A stretch of 38,399 nucleotides of DNA, taken from the NCBI GenBank assembly GCA_947629905.1, contig CANRFM010000020.1:1-38399 (forward strand). The letters run 5' to 3'. Below the pieces are notes generated by a model. That model ran no database searches. It was given only the letters and a program-made list of their open reading frames with translations, and had not been told where the DNA came from. A program made the position numbers and the translations under genes. The DNA comes from an uncultured Clostridia bacterium. Its GTDB lineage: Bacteria; Bacillota; Clostridia; Oscillospirales; Ruminococcaceae. This document shows, piece after piece, positions 25,470 to 34,830 of the stretch (the stretch's first letter is position 1; every line of letters begins with the position of its first letter).

Positions 25470-26495
25470 TCACTGGATCTCGTGGATCCAGCCTTCCGGT
25501 GCTTCGATCATGCCCATTTGGATACCAGTCAGCGTATCGTAGAGTTTCTGAATGGTGGGACCCATCTGCTCCATGCCGGACGGGAATGTGATGACTTCAT
25601 CATGGTTCACAATTCTGCCGACTGGAGAAATAACGGCTGCTGTTCCGCACAGACCGCATTCCGCAAAGTCCTTGACCTCGGAGAACAGCACCGGTCTTTC
25701 CTCGACTTCCAGCCCTAAATATGTCTGAGCAACATACACCAGCGAACGTCTGGTAATGGACGGGAGAATGCTGTCAGACTTCGGGGTAACGACCTTGCCG
25801 TCCTTGGTGATGAACAGGAAATTCGCACCGCCAGTCTCCTCGACTTTGGTATGCGTTGCCGGGTCAAGGAACATATTCTCGTCATAGCCCTGTCTGTGGG
25901 CATCCATCAGCGTGTGCAGACTCATGGCGTAATTCAGACCTGCCTTGATATTGCCCGTCCCGTGAGGTGCAGCACGGTCAAGGTCGCTGACACGCAGCGT
26001 GATCGGCTTTGCACCGCCCTTAAAATACGGTCCTACCGGGGTGGTGAACACACGGAACTGGTACTCATCTGCCGGCTTGACACCGATGACGGCATTGCTG
26101 CCGAACATATACGGACGGATGTACAGCGTTGCACCGCTGCCATAAGGCGGCACATAGGCAGCATTTGCCTTTACCGTCTGCTCTACGGCATCGATGAAAC
26201 GTTCCTGCGGAAATACAGGCATTTCCAACCGCTGTGCAGAGGATGCCAGCCTCTGTGCGTTCAAGTCAGGGCGGAACGTCACAATTTTGCCGTCTTTGGT
26301 GGTGTATGCTTTCAGTCCCTCAAAGACTGTCTGAGCATATTGCAGCACGCAGGCACATTCGTTTATGGTAATGTTGGCATCTTCTGTCAGCATACCCGCA
26401 TCCCATGCGCCGTCCTTGTAATGGGAGACGTACCGCTTGTCGGTCTGGATATAGCCAAAACCAAGGTTACTCCAGTCAATGCTTTTCTTTTCCAT
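25470..26495 (-). CDS. ilvE: branched-chain amino acid aminotransferase
   Basis: PLP enzyme (fold type IV) interconverting leucine, isoleucine and valine with their 2-oxo acids, 341 residues, class II BCAT type. The PLP lysine is Lys184 in GTGNIKAGLNYAMS; other blocks are VFEGLKAY, YIRPYMFGS, VEETGGANFLFITKDG and CGTAAVISPVG. It lies 50 bases after leuB on the same strand, and the two share a promoter, which fits the last steps of leucine synthesis. Confidence 0.95.
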   Translation of the reverse strand: MEKKSIDWSNLGFGYIQTDKRYVSHYKDGAWDAGMLTEDANITINECACVLQYAQTVFEGLKAYTTKDGKIVTFRPDLNAQRLASSAQRLEMPVFPQERFIDAVEQTVKANAAYVPPYGSGATLYIRPYMFGSNAVIGVKPADEYQFRVFTTPVGPYFKGGAKPITLRVSDLDRAAPHGTGNIKAGLNYAMSLHTLMDAHRQGYDENMFLDPATHTKVEETGGANFLFITKDGKVVTPKSDSILPSITRRSLVYVAQTYLGLEVEERPVLFSEVKDFAECGLCGTAAVISPVGRIVNHDEVITFPSGMEQMGPTIQKLYDTLTGIQMGMIEAPEGWIHEIQ

Positions 26496-26545
26496 TGTGA
26501 ATGCCTTCTTTCTGATAATTTATGTGAACTGAAAACGCTTGGCGT

Positions 26546-27628
26546 TCAGACACGTTCTGCGATCAGGGAACCCATTTCGGAGCAGCTTACCTGCCGACAG
26601 CCCTCGCTCATGATATCTGCCGTCCGGTATCCTTCGGCAAGCACCTGCTTGACGGCTGCTTCGATGGCATCTGCTTCTGTTTGCAGATCGCAGGAGTACC
26701 GCAGCAGCATAGCACCGGAAAGGATCGCTGCGATCGGGTTTGCCACATTTTTCCCGGCGATGTCCGGGGCAGAACCACCGCTCGGCTCGTAAAGACCGAA
26801 TTTTGTCTCATTCAGGGAAGCACTCGGCAGCATTCCTAAAGAACCTGTCACCATAGCAGCTTCATCCGAAAGAATGTCCCCGAACATATTCTCCGTCACC
26901 ATGACATCAAACTGTGAGGGGTCACGCACGATCTGCATTGCCGTGCTGTCCACAAGAGCGTGCTCCAGTGTGACTTCCGGGTAGTCCTTGGCGACCTCGT
27001 TCATGACCTTGCGCCAGAGACGGGAAGAATCCAGCACATTTGCCTTGTCCACGCTGGTGACTTTCTTGTTCCGCTTCATGGCGACCTCAAATGCCTTGAT
27101 ACCGATGCGGCGGATCTCGTTTTCGTTGTAGGTAAGCGTATCGACAGCGGTCATCACACCGTCAACAGCTTCTGTCCTGCGTTCGCCGAAATACAGACCG
27201 CCCGTCAGCTCTCGCATGATGAGCATATCAAAGCCCTTGCTGCTGATGTCCTCCCGCAGTGTGCAGGCAGAGCGCAGTTCCGGGTAAAGCACACACGGAC
27301 GGAGATTGGCAAATAGCCCCAATTCCTTGCGCAGACGGAGCAGACCTGCCTCCGGTCTGAGCTGCGCCGGGAGCTGATACCACGGGGAAGTGGTCGTATT
27401 CCCGCCGATCGAACCCATCAGCACGGCATGGCTGTCCTTGCAGACGGATATCGTCTCCTCCGTCAGCGGTTCTCCGTAGGCATCAATGGAGCAGCCCCCC
27501 ATCAGCACTTCGGTAAACAGGAACGTATGCCCGTATTTCTGTGCAATGGCATTCAGCACTTTCATGGACTCGGAAACGATCTCCGGACCGATACCATCGC
27601 CCTTGATCACTGCAATTTTCTGAATCAT
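26546..27628 (-). CDS. leuB: 3-isopropylmalate dehydrogenase
   Basis: NAD-dependent oxidative decarboxylase of leucine synthesis, 360 residues. Seen are [62 protein letters not shown], the metal-binding [15 protein letters not shown] and [14 protein letters not shown]. The ATG at 27628 has GAGG nine bases away, while the ATG at 27637 touches it, so I use the shorter form. leuA and leuCD are not in the window. Confidence 0.95.
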   Translation of the reverse strand: MIQKIAVIKGDGIGPEIVSESMKVLNAIAQKYGHTFLFTEVLMGGCSIDAYGEPLTEETISVCKDSHAVLMGSIGGNTTTSPWYQLPAQLRPEAGLLRLRKELGLFANLRPCVLYPELRSACTLREDISSKGFDMLIMRELTGGLYFGERRTEAVDGVMTAVDTLTYNENEIRRIGIKAFEVAMKRNKKVTSVDKANVLDSSRLWRKVMNEVAKDYPEVTLEHALVDSTAMQIVRDPSQFDVMVTENMFGDILSDEAAMVTGSLGMLPSASLNETKFGLYEPSGGSAPDIAGKNVANPIAAILSGAMLLRYSCDLQTEADAIEAAVKQVLAEGYRTADIMSEGCRQVSCSEMGSLIAERV

Positions 27629-27691
27629 GTATTTCATCCTCTATCTGTATTATAAAGTGTTCCGGACACGAAGTCCGCAACCGACATTCTT

Positions 27692-27720
27692 ATTATACTA
27701 CTTTTTTGGTAATAAGTCAA
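27692..27720 (-). promoter_or_regulatory. sigma-A promoter of leuB-ilvE
   Basis: Minus strand TTGACT (27715-27720), 17-base spacer, TATAAT (27692-27697). The short leader contains a small CGGAC/GTCCG hairpin but no visible T-box or leader peptide. Confidence 0.78.
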
Positions 27721-27763
27721 TCATTTTTTAGAAATTGAGACAGAAAATGTATCGGTTCTCTGC

Positions 27764-28642
27764 TCATTTCTCTATTAGGATCTGGTAGCATTCCGGTCGC
27801 CTGTCCCGGAACAGTCCCCATGCAAGCCTTGCCTGTGCGATCTCATCGAGGTCATATGCAGCAGTCAGCACGGCATCCCCCGCAAGATCTGCCTGCTGCA
27901 CGATCTCTCCCGTTTCATCTGTGAGGAAAGACGACCCGTAAAACCGGAGCGCAGACTGTTGTCCGCCGTTTTCCGGGCAGGGGGTGACTGTTTCCAGTCC
28001 GTAACGGTTGGCAGCAATGACCGGAACGACATTGGCTGCGGAATGTCCCTGCATCGTCCGCCGCCAGTGGGGCATACTGTCGCAGTCTAAGATCGGTTCA
28101 GAGCCGATGGCAGTCGGGTACAGAAGCAGCTCCGCACCGCCAAGCACGAGCGCCCTTGCCGTCTCCGGGAACCACTGATCCCAGCAGATACCAATGCCAA
28201 TGCGCCCGTATCGGGTATCCCACACACGGAAGCCCGTATTCCCCGGCGTGAAATAGAATTTCTCCTGATAGTAATGATCATCTGGGATGTGGGTCTTTCG
28301 GTATACGCCCAGTAGAGAACCGTCCGCATCGATCACGGCAACGGAATTGAACAAAGTATTGCCGTCCCGCTCATAAAAGCTGACCGGGATCACACACGAC
28401 AGCTCTTTTGCCAGTGCAGAAAAAGCCTGTACCGCTTCATTTTCCGCTGTGGGCTTGGCAAAGGCGTAATACTCGTACCGCCGTTCCTGACAAAAATACT
28501 GCCGTTCAAACAATTCCGGGAGCAAAATGATCTGTGCCCCCTGTGCCGCTGCCTGACGGACAAGATGCTCTGCGTGGGCAATATTTTCCTGCACATCCGC
28601 TGTGCAGTTCATCTGGACTGCTGCCGCTGTTATTTTCCGCAT
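27764..28642 (-). CDS. aguB: N-carbamoylputrescine amidase
   Basis: Nitrilase-superfamily hydrolase releasing putrescine, CO2 and NH3 from N-carbamoylputrescine, 292 residues. The Glu-Lys-Cys triad is visible as LLPELFE (Glu43), YRKTH (Lys116) and GICWDQWFPE (Cys153). DDHYYQEKFYFTPGN and NRYGLE match AguB. The ATG at 28642 has an AAAGGAG site and overlaps the aguA end by 13 bases. Last gene of the polyamine operon, completing arginine to putrescine. Confidence 0.94.
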   Translation of the reverse strand: MRKITAAAVQMNCTADVQENIAHAEHLVRQAAAQGAQIILLPELFERQYFCQERRYEYYAFAKPTAENEAVQAFSALAKELSCVIPVSFYERDGNTLFNSVAVIDADGSLLGVYRKTHIPDDHYYQEKFYFTPGNTGFRVWDTRYGRIGIGICWDQWFPETARALVLGGAELLLYPTAIGSEPILDCDSMPHWRRTMQGHSAANVVPVIAANRYGLETVTPCPENGGQQSALRFYGSSFLTDETGEIVQQADLAGDAVLTAAYDLDEIAQARLAWGLFRDRRPECYQILIEK

Positions 28643-29760
28643 GATCTGCTCCTTTCCGGTATCTGCTGTGTCAGACAGTGAATGTTGCCGCCCCCGACGA
28701 TCAAGGCTGCCGCCGGGACGGGGATGATCTGCCGCTGCGGACACCATGCCTGCATGAGCTGCACTGCTAATGCATCGCTTTCCGCATTTGCGCCGCCAAA
28801 CTGCGGCAGCAATACCGAATGTCTTGTAAAGTAAAAATTCACATAGGATGCTGCCAGCCGTTCCCCGACTTCCCGGACATCTTCCCCCTCTGCAAAGGTA
28901 AAGCCCTCCAGATCTTCCGGGGTGATGCAGACGGGATGCGCCGGAACAGGTAATTTCCGGACGGTGAACTGCCTGCCCCTTGCATCCGTCTCACGGGTGA
29001 GCGTTTTCAGACAGGCTTCGGAGAGGGGGTACTGCGGATCGGTCTTGTCATCCGTCCAAGCAAGCACCACCTCACCGGGGCTGAGAAAAGCGCACACATT
29101 GTCCACGTGTTCGTTGGTCTCATCATTATATATGCCACGGGGCAGCCAGATGACTTTTTCTGCCCCCGTATAGGCGCAAAGTGTTTCCGTGATCTGTGTT
29201 TTGCTTAGATGCGGATTGCGCCCGGCACTGCACAGACAGCGCTCCGTGGTGAGCAGTGTTCCTGCGCCGTCTGCATGGATCGAACCGCCCTCCAGTACGA
29301 AATGCTGTGCATCGTAGCAGGAAATTCCTGTCATTTCGCAGAATTTTCCGGCAAGGGCATTGTCTGCCTGCCAGTCGGCATATAAGCCGTCCACACTACC
29401 GCCCCATGCATTGAACTGCCAGTCGATGCCACGCACTTCCCCGGCAGCGTTCCGGACAAAGGTGGGGGCGGTGTCTCTTGCCCACGCATCGTCCTGCGGA
29501 ATTTCCAGAAACTGTATATGCCGGACACCGGAGAGCAGTGCTTCTGCCCTTGCTTTCGTCCGTTCGCTGACGATCAGATAGAGCATTTCCTCCGCTGCAA
29601 TGGCTTGAAAGATCTGCAAAAATGCCGGGAGCGCCTTTTCACCGCCGTACTGCCACGAACCCGGCCGTTCCGGGAAGATCATGATCGTTCCGTCATGCGG
29701 CTCAAATTCGCCGGGCATGAAAAAGCCATCGTCTTTCGGGGTCGTTCTCAGCCGCTTCAT
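28630..29760 (-). CDS. aguA: agmatine deiminase
   Basis: Guanidino-modifying hydrolase of the pentein fold that turns agmatine into N-carbamoylputrescine and ammonia, 376 residues. The opening MPGEFEPHDGTIMIFPERPGSW, the WARDTAPTFV block, the His in HFVLEGGSIHADGAGT, and the catalytic Cys362 in GGGNIHCLTQQIP are all present. Its start overlaps the nspC stop by four bases. The product is passed to AguB, encoded next. Confidence 0.95.
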   Translation of the reverse strand: MKRLRTTPKDDGFFMPGEFEPHDGTIMIFPERPGSWQYGGEKALPAFLQIFQAIAAEEMLYLIVSERTKARAEALLSGVRHIQFLEIPQDDAWARDTAPTFVRNAAGEVRGIDWQFNAWGGSVDGLYADWQADNALAGKFCEMTGISCYDAQHFVLEGGSIHADGAGTLLTTERCLCSAGRNPHLSKTQITETLCAYTGAEKVIWLPRGIYNDETNEHVDNVCAFLSPGEVVLAWTDDKTDPQYPLSEACLKTLTRETDARGRQFTVRKLPVPAHPVCITPEDLEGFTFAEGEDVREVGERLAASYVNFYFTRHSVLLPQFGGANAESDALAVQLMQAWCPQRQIIPVPAAALIVGGGNIHCLTQQIPERSRSCGK

Positions 29761-30872
29761 GACAGCCTCCCCTTGAAATCCGCATACCCGAACCGTTTCA
29801 CCAGTTCATAGCTGCCGTCCGTGTGCAGAATGCCAATGTCCGGCAAGGGCATTCCATTGAATGTGTTGTTCTTCACCATAGTATAAAGTGCCATATCCTC
29901 AAAGACCAGCCTGTCTCCCTCTGTCAGCCTTTCGTCAAAGCTGTAGTCCCCGATCACATCCCCTGCTAAACAGGTGCGGGAAGAAAGCCGGTAGGTGAAT
30001 GCCTTCTCCCCTGCCTGACCGCTCCCCCGCAAGGGCGGACAGTAAGGCATTTCGAGCACATCCGGCATATGACAGGCGGCAGAAGTATCCAAAATGGCAA
30101 TGTCTATGCCGTTGTGTACGATCTCCATGACTTCTGTCACAAGATACCCGGCATTCAGCACAACGGCTTCGCCGGGTTCCAGATAGACCTGTACATCATA
30201 TTTCTGCGAAAAATCAAGAATCAGCCGTTCAAGCAGTTTCAGGTCATAATCAGGACGGGTGATATGATGCCCGCCGCCGAAATTTACCCACTTGCACCGG
30301 TACAGATGATCGCCAAATTTAGTCTCCACGGCAGCAAGGGTCTCCGCCAAGGCATCGGCATTCTGTTCGCAGAGTGTGTGGAAATGCAGACCATCCAGCT
30401 CCGGAAAAGCTGTCAGGTCACACGCACGCACGCCCAGCCTTGAACCGGGAGCGCAGGGGTCGTAAATGGTTGTCTCCTGTGTGGAGCATTCGGGGTTGAT
30501 GCGCAAGCCGGTGCTTTTACCTTGGCAGAGGGGGCGGAATTTCCGGAGCTGCCGCAGGGAATTGAACACAATATGGTCAGCGATGTCCACAATTTCCGGA
30601 AATTCGCTCTCTTTATAGGCAGGAGAGTATATATGCACCTCTCCCGGAAAGTGTTCCCTGCCGAGCTTTGCCTCATACAGTCCGCTTGCGGTCGTTCCGG
30701 CAAGGTATTCTGCGATCAGCGGGTACACAGCAAACAGGGAGAAGGCTTTCTGGGCGAGCAGAATTTTCGCACCCGTGCGCTGCTGCACGCCGGAAAGGAT
30801 CTTCAGGTTGCGCAGCAGTGCCGCCTCATCGAGGACATAGGCAGGGGTGGAAATGGTACCTAACACCGACAT
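29757..30872 (-). CDS. nspC: carboxynorspermidine/carboxyspermidine decarboxylase
   Basis: PLP enzyme (alanine-racemase fold, Orn/DAP decarboxylase class) that decarboxylates carboxyspermidine or carboxynorspermidine, 371 residues. The PLP lysine is probably Lys42 in LLAQKAFS. YEAKLGRE, GLRINPECS, KWVNFGGGHHITRPDYD, YLEPGEAVV, CLAGDVIGDYSF and the C-terminal YTMVKNNTFNGMPLPDI match NspC. It lies two bases after the dehydrogenase gene, so the pair forms the SAM-independent route to spermidine. Confidence 0.93.
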   Translation of the reverse strand: MSVLGTISTPAYVLDEAALLRNLKILSGVQQRTGAKILLAQKAFSLFAVYPLIAEYLAGTTASGLYEAKLGREHFPGEVHIYSPAYKESEFPEIVDIADHIVFNSLRQLRKFRPLCQGKSTGLRINPECSTQETTIYDPCAPGSRLGVRACDLTAFPELDGLHFHTLCEQNADALAETLAAVETKFGDHLYRCKWVNFGGGHHITRPDYDLKLLERLILDFSQKYDVQVYLEPGEAVVLNAGYLVTEVMEIVHNGIDIAILDTSAACHMPDVLEMPYCPPLRGSGQAGEKAFTYRLSSRTCLAGDVIGDYSFDERLTEGDRLVFEDMALYTMVKNNTFNGMPLPDIGILHTDGSYELVKRFGYADFKGRLS

Positions 30873-30873
30873 T

Positions 30874-32127
30874 TCAGTCCACCAGAACCGGGTTTTCGTC
30901 TACGACCCATGGCAGACCGTACTGGTTGAGCATATCCATATAGGGGTCGGGGTCAAATTCTTCCACATTGAACACGCCTGCCCCTTTCCAGATACCGCCT
31001 GCAATCAGCGCTGTTCCGATCATGGCAGGTACACCGGTCGTGTAGGAGACTGCCTGTGCGCCCGTCTCCCGGTAGCACGCCTGATGATCGCAGACATTGT
31101 AGATGTAAATGTGCCGTTCCTTGCCGTCCTTGATACCGGTGAAGATGCAGCCGATATTGGTCTTGCCGACCGTTCTCGGTCCGAGGGTCGCAGGGTCGGG
31201 GAGCAGGGCTTTCAGGAATTTGATGGGAACGATCTCATGTCCCTCAAAGGCAACGGGGGTTGTGCCGAGCATACCGACATTTTGCAGGCACTGCATATGC
31301 GTGAGGTAGCTCTGCCCGAACGTCATGAAGAAGCGGATGCGCTTCACGCCGGGAATATTTTTGGCGAGGGATTCGATTTCTTCATGGTGCAGGAGGTACA
31401 TATCTTTCTTTCCTACTCCGGCGAAATCATATTCCCGCTTGATCTCCATGGGTTTGGTTTCCACCCAACGACCGTTTTCCCAGTATGAACCATTTGCAGA
31501 AACTTCACGCAGATTGATCTCGGGGTTGAAATTTGTGGCAAACGGATAGCCATGATCGCCGCCGTTGCAGTCAAGAATGTCGATCGTGTGTATCTCATCG
31601 AAATAATGCTTCAGGGCATATGCCGTAAAGACAGAAGTCACACCGGGGTCAAAACCTGTGCCAAGCAGTGCGGTCAGCCCGGCTTCCCGGAATTTCTCCT
31701 GATATGCCCACTGCCATGAATAGTCAAAATAGGCAGTAAAGCCCTTTTCTTTGCAGCGTTTTTCATAGATGGCACGCCATGCGGGGTCGTCTGTGTTTTC
31801 GGCTTCGTAGTTTGCTGTGTCCACGTAATTTGCTCCGCAAGCAAGGCAGGCATCCATGATCGTCAGATCCTGATACGGGAGCGCCACATTCAGGACGGTA
31901 TGGGGTTTGTAGCTGCGCATGAGGACAGTGAGGGATTCCAGACTGTCAGCATCCACGGTCGCTGTGGTCAGCTTTGCCTGTGTGGTCGGGGCAAGCTTTG
32001 CGGCAAGCGCTTCACACTTGGAAACGGTGCGGCTGGCAATACAAATCTCAGTAAACAGCGGATTCCGGCAGCATTTGTGGATCGCAACGGTCGCTACACC
32101 GCCGCAGCCGATGACTAAAATTCTCAT
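30874..32127 (-). CDS. carboxynorspermidine/carboxyspermidine dehydrogenase (saccharopine dehydrogenase family)
   Basis: NADPH-dependent reductase that condenses putrescine (or diaminopropane) with aspartate semialdehyde to give carboxy(nor)spermidine, 417 residues. The N-terminal Rossmann motif VIGCGGVATVAIHK is followed by NVALPYQDLTIMDACL, YVDTANYE, and LLGTGFDPGVTSVFTAY, which distinguish this group from lysine-type saccharopine dehydrogenases. Together with nspC it makes spermidine without decarboxylated SAM. Putrescine is the likely amine because the operon makes it. Confidence 0.92.
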   Translation of the reverse strand: MRILVIGCGGVATVAIHKCCRNPLFTEICIASRTVSKCEALAAKLAPTTQAKLTTATVDADSLESLTVLMRSYKPHTVLNVALPYQDLTIMDACLACGANYVDTANYEAENTDDPAWRAIYEKRCKEKGFTAYFDYSWQWAYQEKFREAGLTALLGTGFDPGVTSVFTAYALKHYFDEIHTIDILDCNGGDHGYPFATNFNPEINLREVSANGSYWENGRWVETKPMEIKREYDFAGVGKKDMYLLHHEEIESLAKNIPGVKRIRFFMTFGQSYLTHMQCLQNVGMLGTTPVAFEGHEIVPIKFLKALLPDPATLGPRTVGKTNIGCIFTGIKDGKERHIYIYNVCDHQACYRETGAQAVSYTTGVPAMIGTALIAGGIWKGAGVFNVEEFDPDPYMDMLNQYGLPWVVDENPVLVD

Positions 32128-32139
32128 GAAAAGCTCCTT

Positions 32140-33000
32140 TCAGGTTCTGTGTTCTTCTTCTTCGAGCAAGTCCTCCACGTATTTCGGGAGCATGAAGGCA
32201 CCCATGTGGAGATTGGTCGTGTAATACCATGTCTTTAAGCCCCGGCGCTTCCAGCGTTCTGCATCGAGGTCATGGAGCGGATGGTATTTTTTGGATGCAA
32301 ACCCGAACAGCCAGTAACCGGACGGGCAGGTCGGGATGTGTGCCTGATAGACACGGCTGATGGGAAAGCTCCGGTATGCCTTGCGGTGCATGGCACGGCA
32401 GGCATCCTCGTCCTCGTCAAAGAACGGGCTGCCGTGCTGATATACCATGATACCGTCATCGTGCAGTGCCCGGTAGCAGCTCCCGTAAAATTCTTTGGTG
32501 AACAGCCCTGCCGTATGTCCAAGCGGGTCGGTGCTGTCATTGATGATGAGGTCGTATTCGTCCTGCTTACGCCGGAGAAAGCGCAGACCGTCCCGGTAGT
32601 AGACCTTGACACGGGGGTCATCGAGACCTCTTGCGTTGTCGGGGAAAAATTCCTGACAGACACGGACGAACAGTGCATCCGGTTCGACCACGTCGATCTG
32701 TTCGATCTCCTCGTAGTAGGAAAGCTCACGGGCAACGCCGCCGTCGCCGCCGCCGATGACAAGCACTTTCCGGACATCCGGATGAACTGCCATGGGGACA
32801 TGGACGATCATTTCATCATAGGTAAATTCATCCTTTTCGGAAAAAATGACCGAACCGTCTGAGGTGACGAAACGCCCAAATTCCTCGGATTCAAATACGT
32901 CAATACGCTGAAAGTCACTTTCTTCGGAAAAAAGCTGTTTTTCCACACGGATGGACATTTTCACGCCGTTTGTGTGATATTCAGAAAACCAGAAATCCAT
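32140..33000 (-). CDS. speE: spermidine synthase (aminopropyltransferase)
   Basis: Methyltransferase-fold enzyme that moves an aminopropyl group from decarboxylated SAM to putrescine, 286 residues. The N-terminal beta domain (SIRVEKQLFSEESDFQRIDVFESEEFGRFVTSDG) is followed by VLVIGGGDGGVARELSYY (SAM site), VDVVEPD-like (IDVVEPD), and the active-site DSTDPLGHTAGLFTKEFY. In relatives DSTDPxGPA is usual, here GHT. It sits between speA and the carboxyspermidine genes; no speD (SAM decarboxylase) is in the window, so its donor must be made elsewhere, or it acts differently. Confidence 0.93.
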   Translation of the reverse strand: MDFWFSEYHTNGVKMSIRVEKQLFSEESDFQRIDVFESEEFGRFVTSDGSVIFSEKDEFTYDEMIVHVPMAVHPDVRKVLVIGGGDGGVARELSYYEEIEQIDVVEPDALFVRVCQEFFPDNARGLDDPRVKVYYRDGLRFLRRKQDEYDLIINDSTDPLGHTAGLFTKEFYGSCYRALHDDGIMVYQHGSPFFDEDEDACRAMHRKAYRSFPISRVYQAHIPTCPSGYWLFGFASKKYHPLHDLDAERWKRRGLKTWYYTTNLHMGAFMLPKYVEDLLEEEEHRT

Positions 33001-33027
33001 AGCTTACATACCCTTTCCTAAAGCTGC

Positions 33028-34476
33028 CTATCGGAGCACGTTGAGCCGTTCGAGTGTCATGTCCTCAAACCCCTGCATGGAGCAGCCTTTCTCCTTGGCG
33101 TAGAGGATATAGTCCACGATCTCCTCTGTCACCATTTCCCCCGGTGCAAGAATGGGGATGCCCGGCGGGTAGCACATCACAAATTCTCCGCAGATGTGGC
33201 CCGGTGTCAGTGCAAGGGGGACAAGTTCTTTCTCTGCATAGAACGCTTTCTGGGGTGTCGCTGCAACGATCGGCGTGATGTATTCTGCATTGTGCAGACG
33301 GGAGGTTTCACGGGAATACAGCCGTTTGATGTCCTCCAGCGCCCCCACAAGGCGTTCAATGTCCTGAATTCGGTCGCCGATGGAAATATATGCCAAAATA
33401 TTGCCGATGTCTCCAAATTCGATCTGGATATCATACTCGTCCCGCAGCAGATCATAGACCTCGATACCCGTCAATCCCATATCACGGGTGTATACGCTTA
33501 ACTTTGTCACGTCATAATCGAAAATGCTCTGCCCGTTCACAAGGTCTTTCCCGTAAGCATAGTAGCCGCCGATGGAATTGATCTCCTCACGGGCATACTC
33601 TGCCATAGCCGTTACCTTGGCAAAGCTTTCATGCCCACGAAGTGCTAAATTCCGGCGGGAAATGTCAAGGCTCGACAACAGCAGATAGGAAGCGCTGGTC
33701 GTCTGTGTCAGGTTGATGATCTGCTCCACATAGCGGGTATTCACGGTGGAATTGAGCAGGAGCAGAGAGCTTTGTGTCAGGCTGCCGCCGGATTTGTGCA
33801 TGGAAATTGCTGCCATGTCTGCGCCTGCGTGCATAGCGGAGACCGGCAAGTCCTCGTGAAAGGACAGGTGCGTTCCGTGCGCTTCATCCACAAGTACCAG
33901 CATCCCGTGCGCATGGGCGATCTTCACGATCGAACGGAGGTCGGAACAGATGCCATAATAAGTTGGATTGTTCACGAAAACTGCCTTTGCATCCGGATGT
34001 GCCAGAATCGCCTTCTCCACGTCAGAAAGTGCCATGCCAAGGGCAATGCCGATATGGGCATCTACATCCGGATTGACATAGACCGGTTCTGCGCCGCACA
34101 GCACAAGGGCATTCAGTGCACTGCGGTGGACGTTGCGGGGCATGATGATCTTGTCCCCTGCCTTACAGGCAGTAAGTACCATACTCTGCACGGACGAGGT
34201 CGTGCCGCCTACCATAAAGTACGCATGGGCTGCCCCGAATGCATCCGCTGCCAGTTCCTCGGCTTCCGCTATGACGGAAACGGGGTGGCAGAGATTGTCG
34301 AGGGGCTTCATGGAATTCACGTCAAGGCTGACGCACTGTTCCCCCAAAAGCCGCACAAGTTCCGGATTTCCCCTTCCCCGCTTATGTCCGGGCACGTCAA
34401 ACGGTACGACCCGCTGCCGCCGGAATTGCTCGAGTGCCTCATACAGCGGCGCTGATTTCTGTAGTTCAATATTCAT
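33028..34476 (-). CDS. speA: arginine decarboxylase, Orn/Lys/Arg fold-I type
   Basis: PLP enzyme that converts arginine to agmatine, 482 residues, the short form without a receiver-like N-domain. PFDVPGHKRGRGNPEL, MVGGTTSSVQS, DEAHGTHLSFHEDLP (197 onward) and the PLP lysine Lys228 in SMHKSGGSLTQSS are visible; the C-terminal domain ends with FVMCYPPGIPILAPGE. Lysine decarboxylases look similar, but downstream aguA-aguB point to arginine. The ATG at 34476 is preceded by GGAAGAA; 34494 is possible. First gene of the operon. Confidence 0.93.
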   Translation of the reverse strand: MNIELQKSAPLYEALEQFRRQRVVPFDVPGHKRGRGNPELVRLLGEQCVSLDVNSMKPLDNLCHPVSVIAEAEELAADAFGAAHAYFMVGGTTSSVQSMVLTACKAGDKIIMPRNVHRSALNALVLCGAEPVYVNPDVDAHIGIALGMALSDVEKAILAHPDAKAVFVNNPTYYGICSDLRSIVKIAHAHGMLVLVDEAHGTHLSFHEDLPVSAMHAGADMAAISMHKSGGSLTQSSLLLLNSTVNTRYVEQIINLTQTTSASYLLLSSLDISRRNLALRGHESFAKVTAMAEYAREEINSIGGYYAYGKDLVNGQSIFDYDVTKLSVYTRDMGLTGIEVYDLLRDEYDIQIEFGDIGNILAYISIGDRIQDIERLVGALEDIKRLYSRETSRLHNAEYITPIVAATPQKAFYAEKELVPLALTPGHICGEFVMCYPPGIPILAPGEMVTEEIVDYILYAKEKGCSMQGFEDMTLERLNVLR

Positions 34477-34535
34477 GGCGTTCTTCCATTCCATTAGATT
34501 TCCGCAGCTTACGCTGGATTTACAGAGATACTGAT

Positions 34536-34564
34536 ATTATACCACAACTATCAGAAAAAATCAA
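34536..34564 (-). promoter_or_regulatory. sigma-A promoter of the polyamine operon
   Basis: Minus strand TTGATT (34559-34564), 17-base spacer, TATAAT (34536-34541), about 60 bases before speA. No ARG box was recognised near it. Confidence 0.7.
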
Positions 34565-34676
34565 TGCCAAATTGGGAAAATAGACAAATTTTTAAGAAAA
34601 TCCTACTCATTTCACGCCATTTCCTTCCTGTGCGCTCACATTTTCCGATTTTTTTTGAAAATTTTTGAAAAAAGAC

Positions 34677-34705
34677 TTGACAAACTCTGAAAAGTGTGCT
34701 ATAAT
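34677..34705 (+). promoter_or_regulatory. consensus promoter of tRNA-Lys
   Basis: TTGACA (34677-34682), 17-base spacer, TATAAT (34700-34705): an exact sigma-A consensus, typical for stable RNA genes. The tRNA starts 12 bases downstream. Confidence 0.88.
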
Positions 34706-34716
34706 GATAAAGCTGT

Positions 34717-34792
34717 GAGACATTAGCTCAGTCGGTAGAGCATTCCCCTTTTAAGGGAAGGGTCGAGGGTTCGAATCCCTCATGTCTCACCA
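34717..34792 (+). tRNA. tRNA-Lys (UUU)
   Basis: A 76-base cloverleaf with encoded CCA (34790-34792). Acceptor stem GAGACAT/ATGTCTC with discriminator A, D-arm TAGCTCAGTCGGTAGAGC, anticodon stem TTCCC/GGGAA around CTTTTAA (anticodon TTT), T-arm GAGGG-TTCGAAT-CCCTC. It has its own promoter and terminator. It marks the left boundary of the AT-rich accessory segment, a common place for element integration. Confidence 0.96.
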
Positions 34793-34797
34793 GTGAA

Positions 34798-34830
34798 TGC
34801 CCTGTACTCTGTTGAGGACAGGGCATTTTT
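34798..34830 (+). terminator. terminator of tRNA-Lys
   Basis: TGCCCTGT (34798-34805) pairs with ACAGGGCA (34818-34825), followed by TTTTT. It stands six bases after the tRNA 3' end. Between it and about 35060 no gene is supported. Confidence 0.9.

Noticed and set aside
27629..27691. T-box or leader-peptide attenuator ahead of leuB
   Set aside because: The leader is too short, lacks Leu codon runs and a terminator; only a 5-bp hairpin is present.
34495..34676. ARG box or other ArgR operator in front of the polyamine operon
   Set aside because: I looked for TGNATWWWWATNCA-like palindromes and saw none convincing; only the sigma-A promoter is supported.
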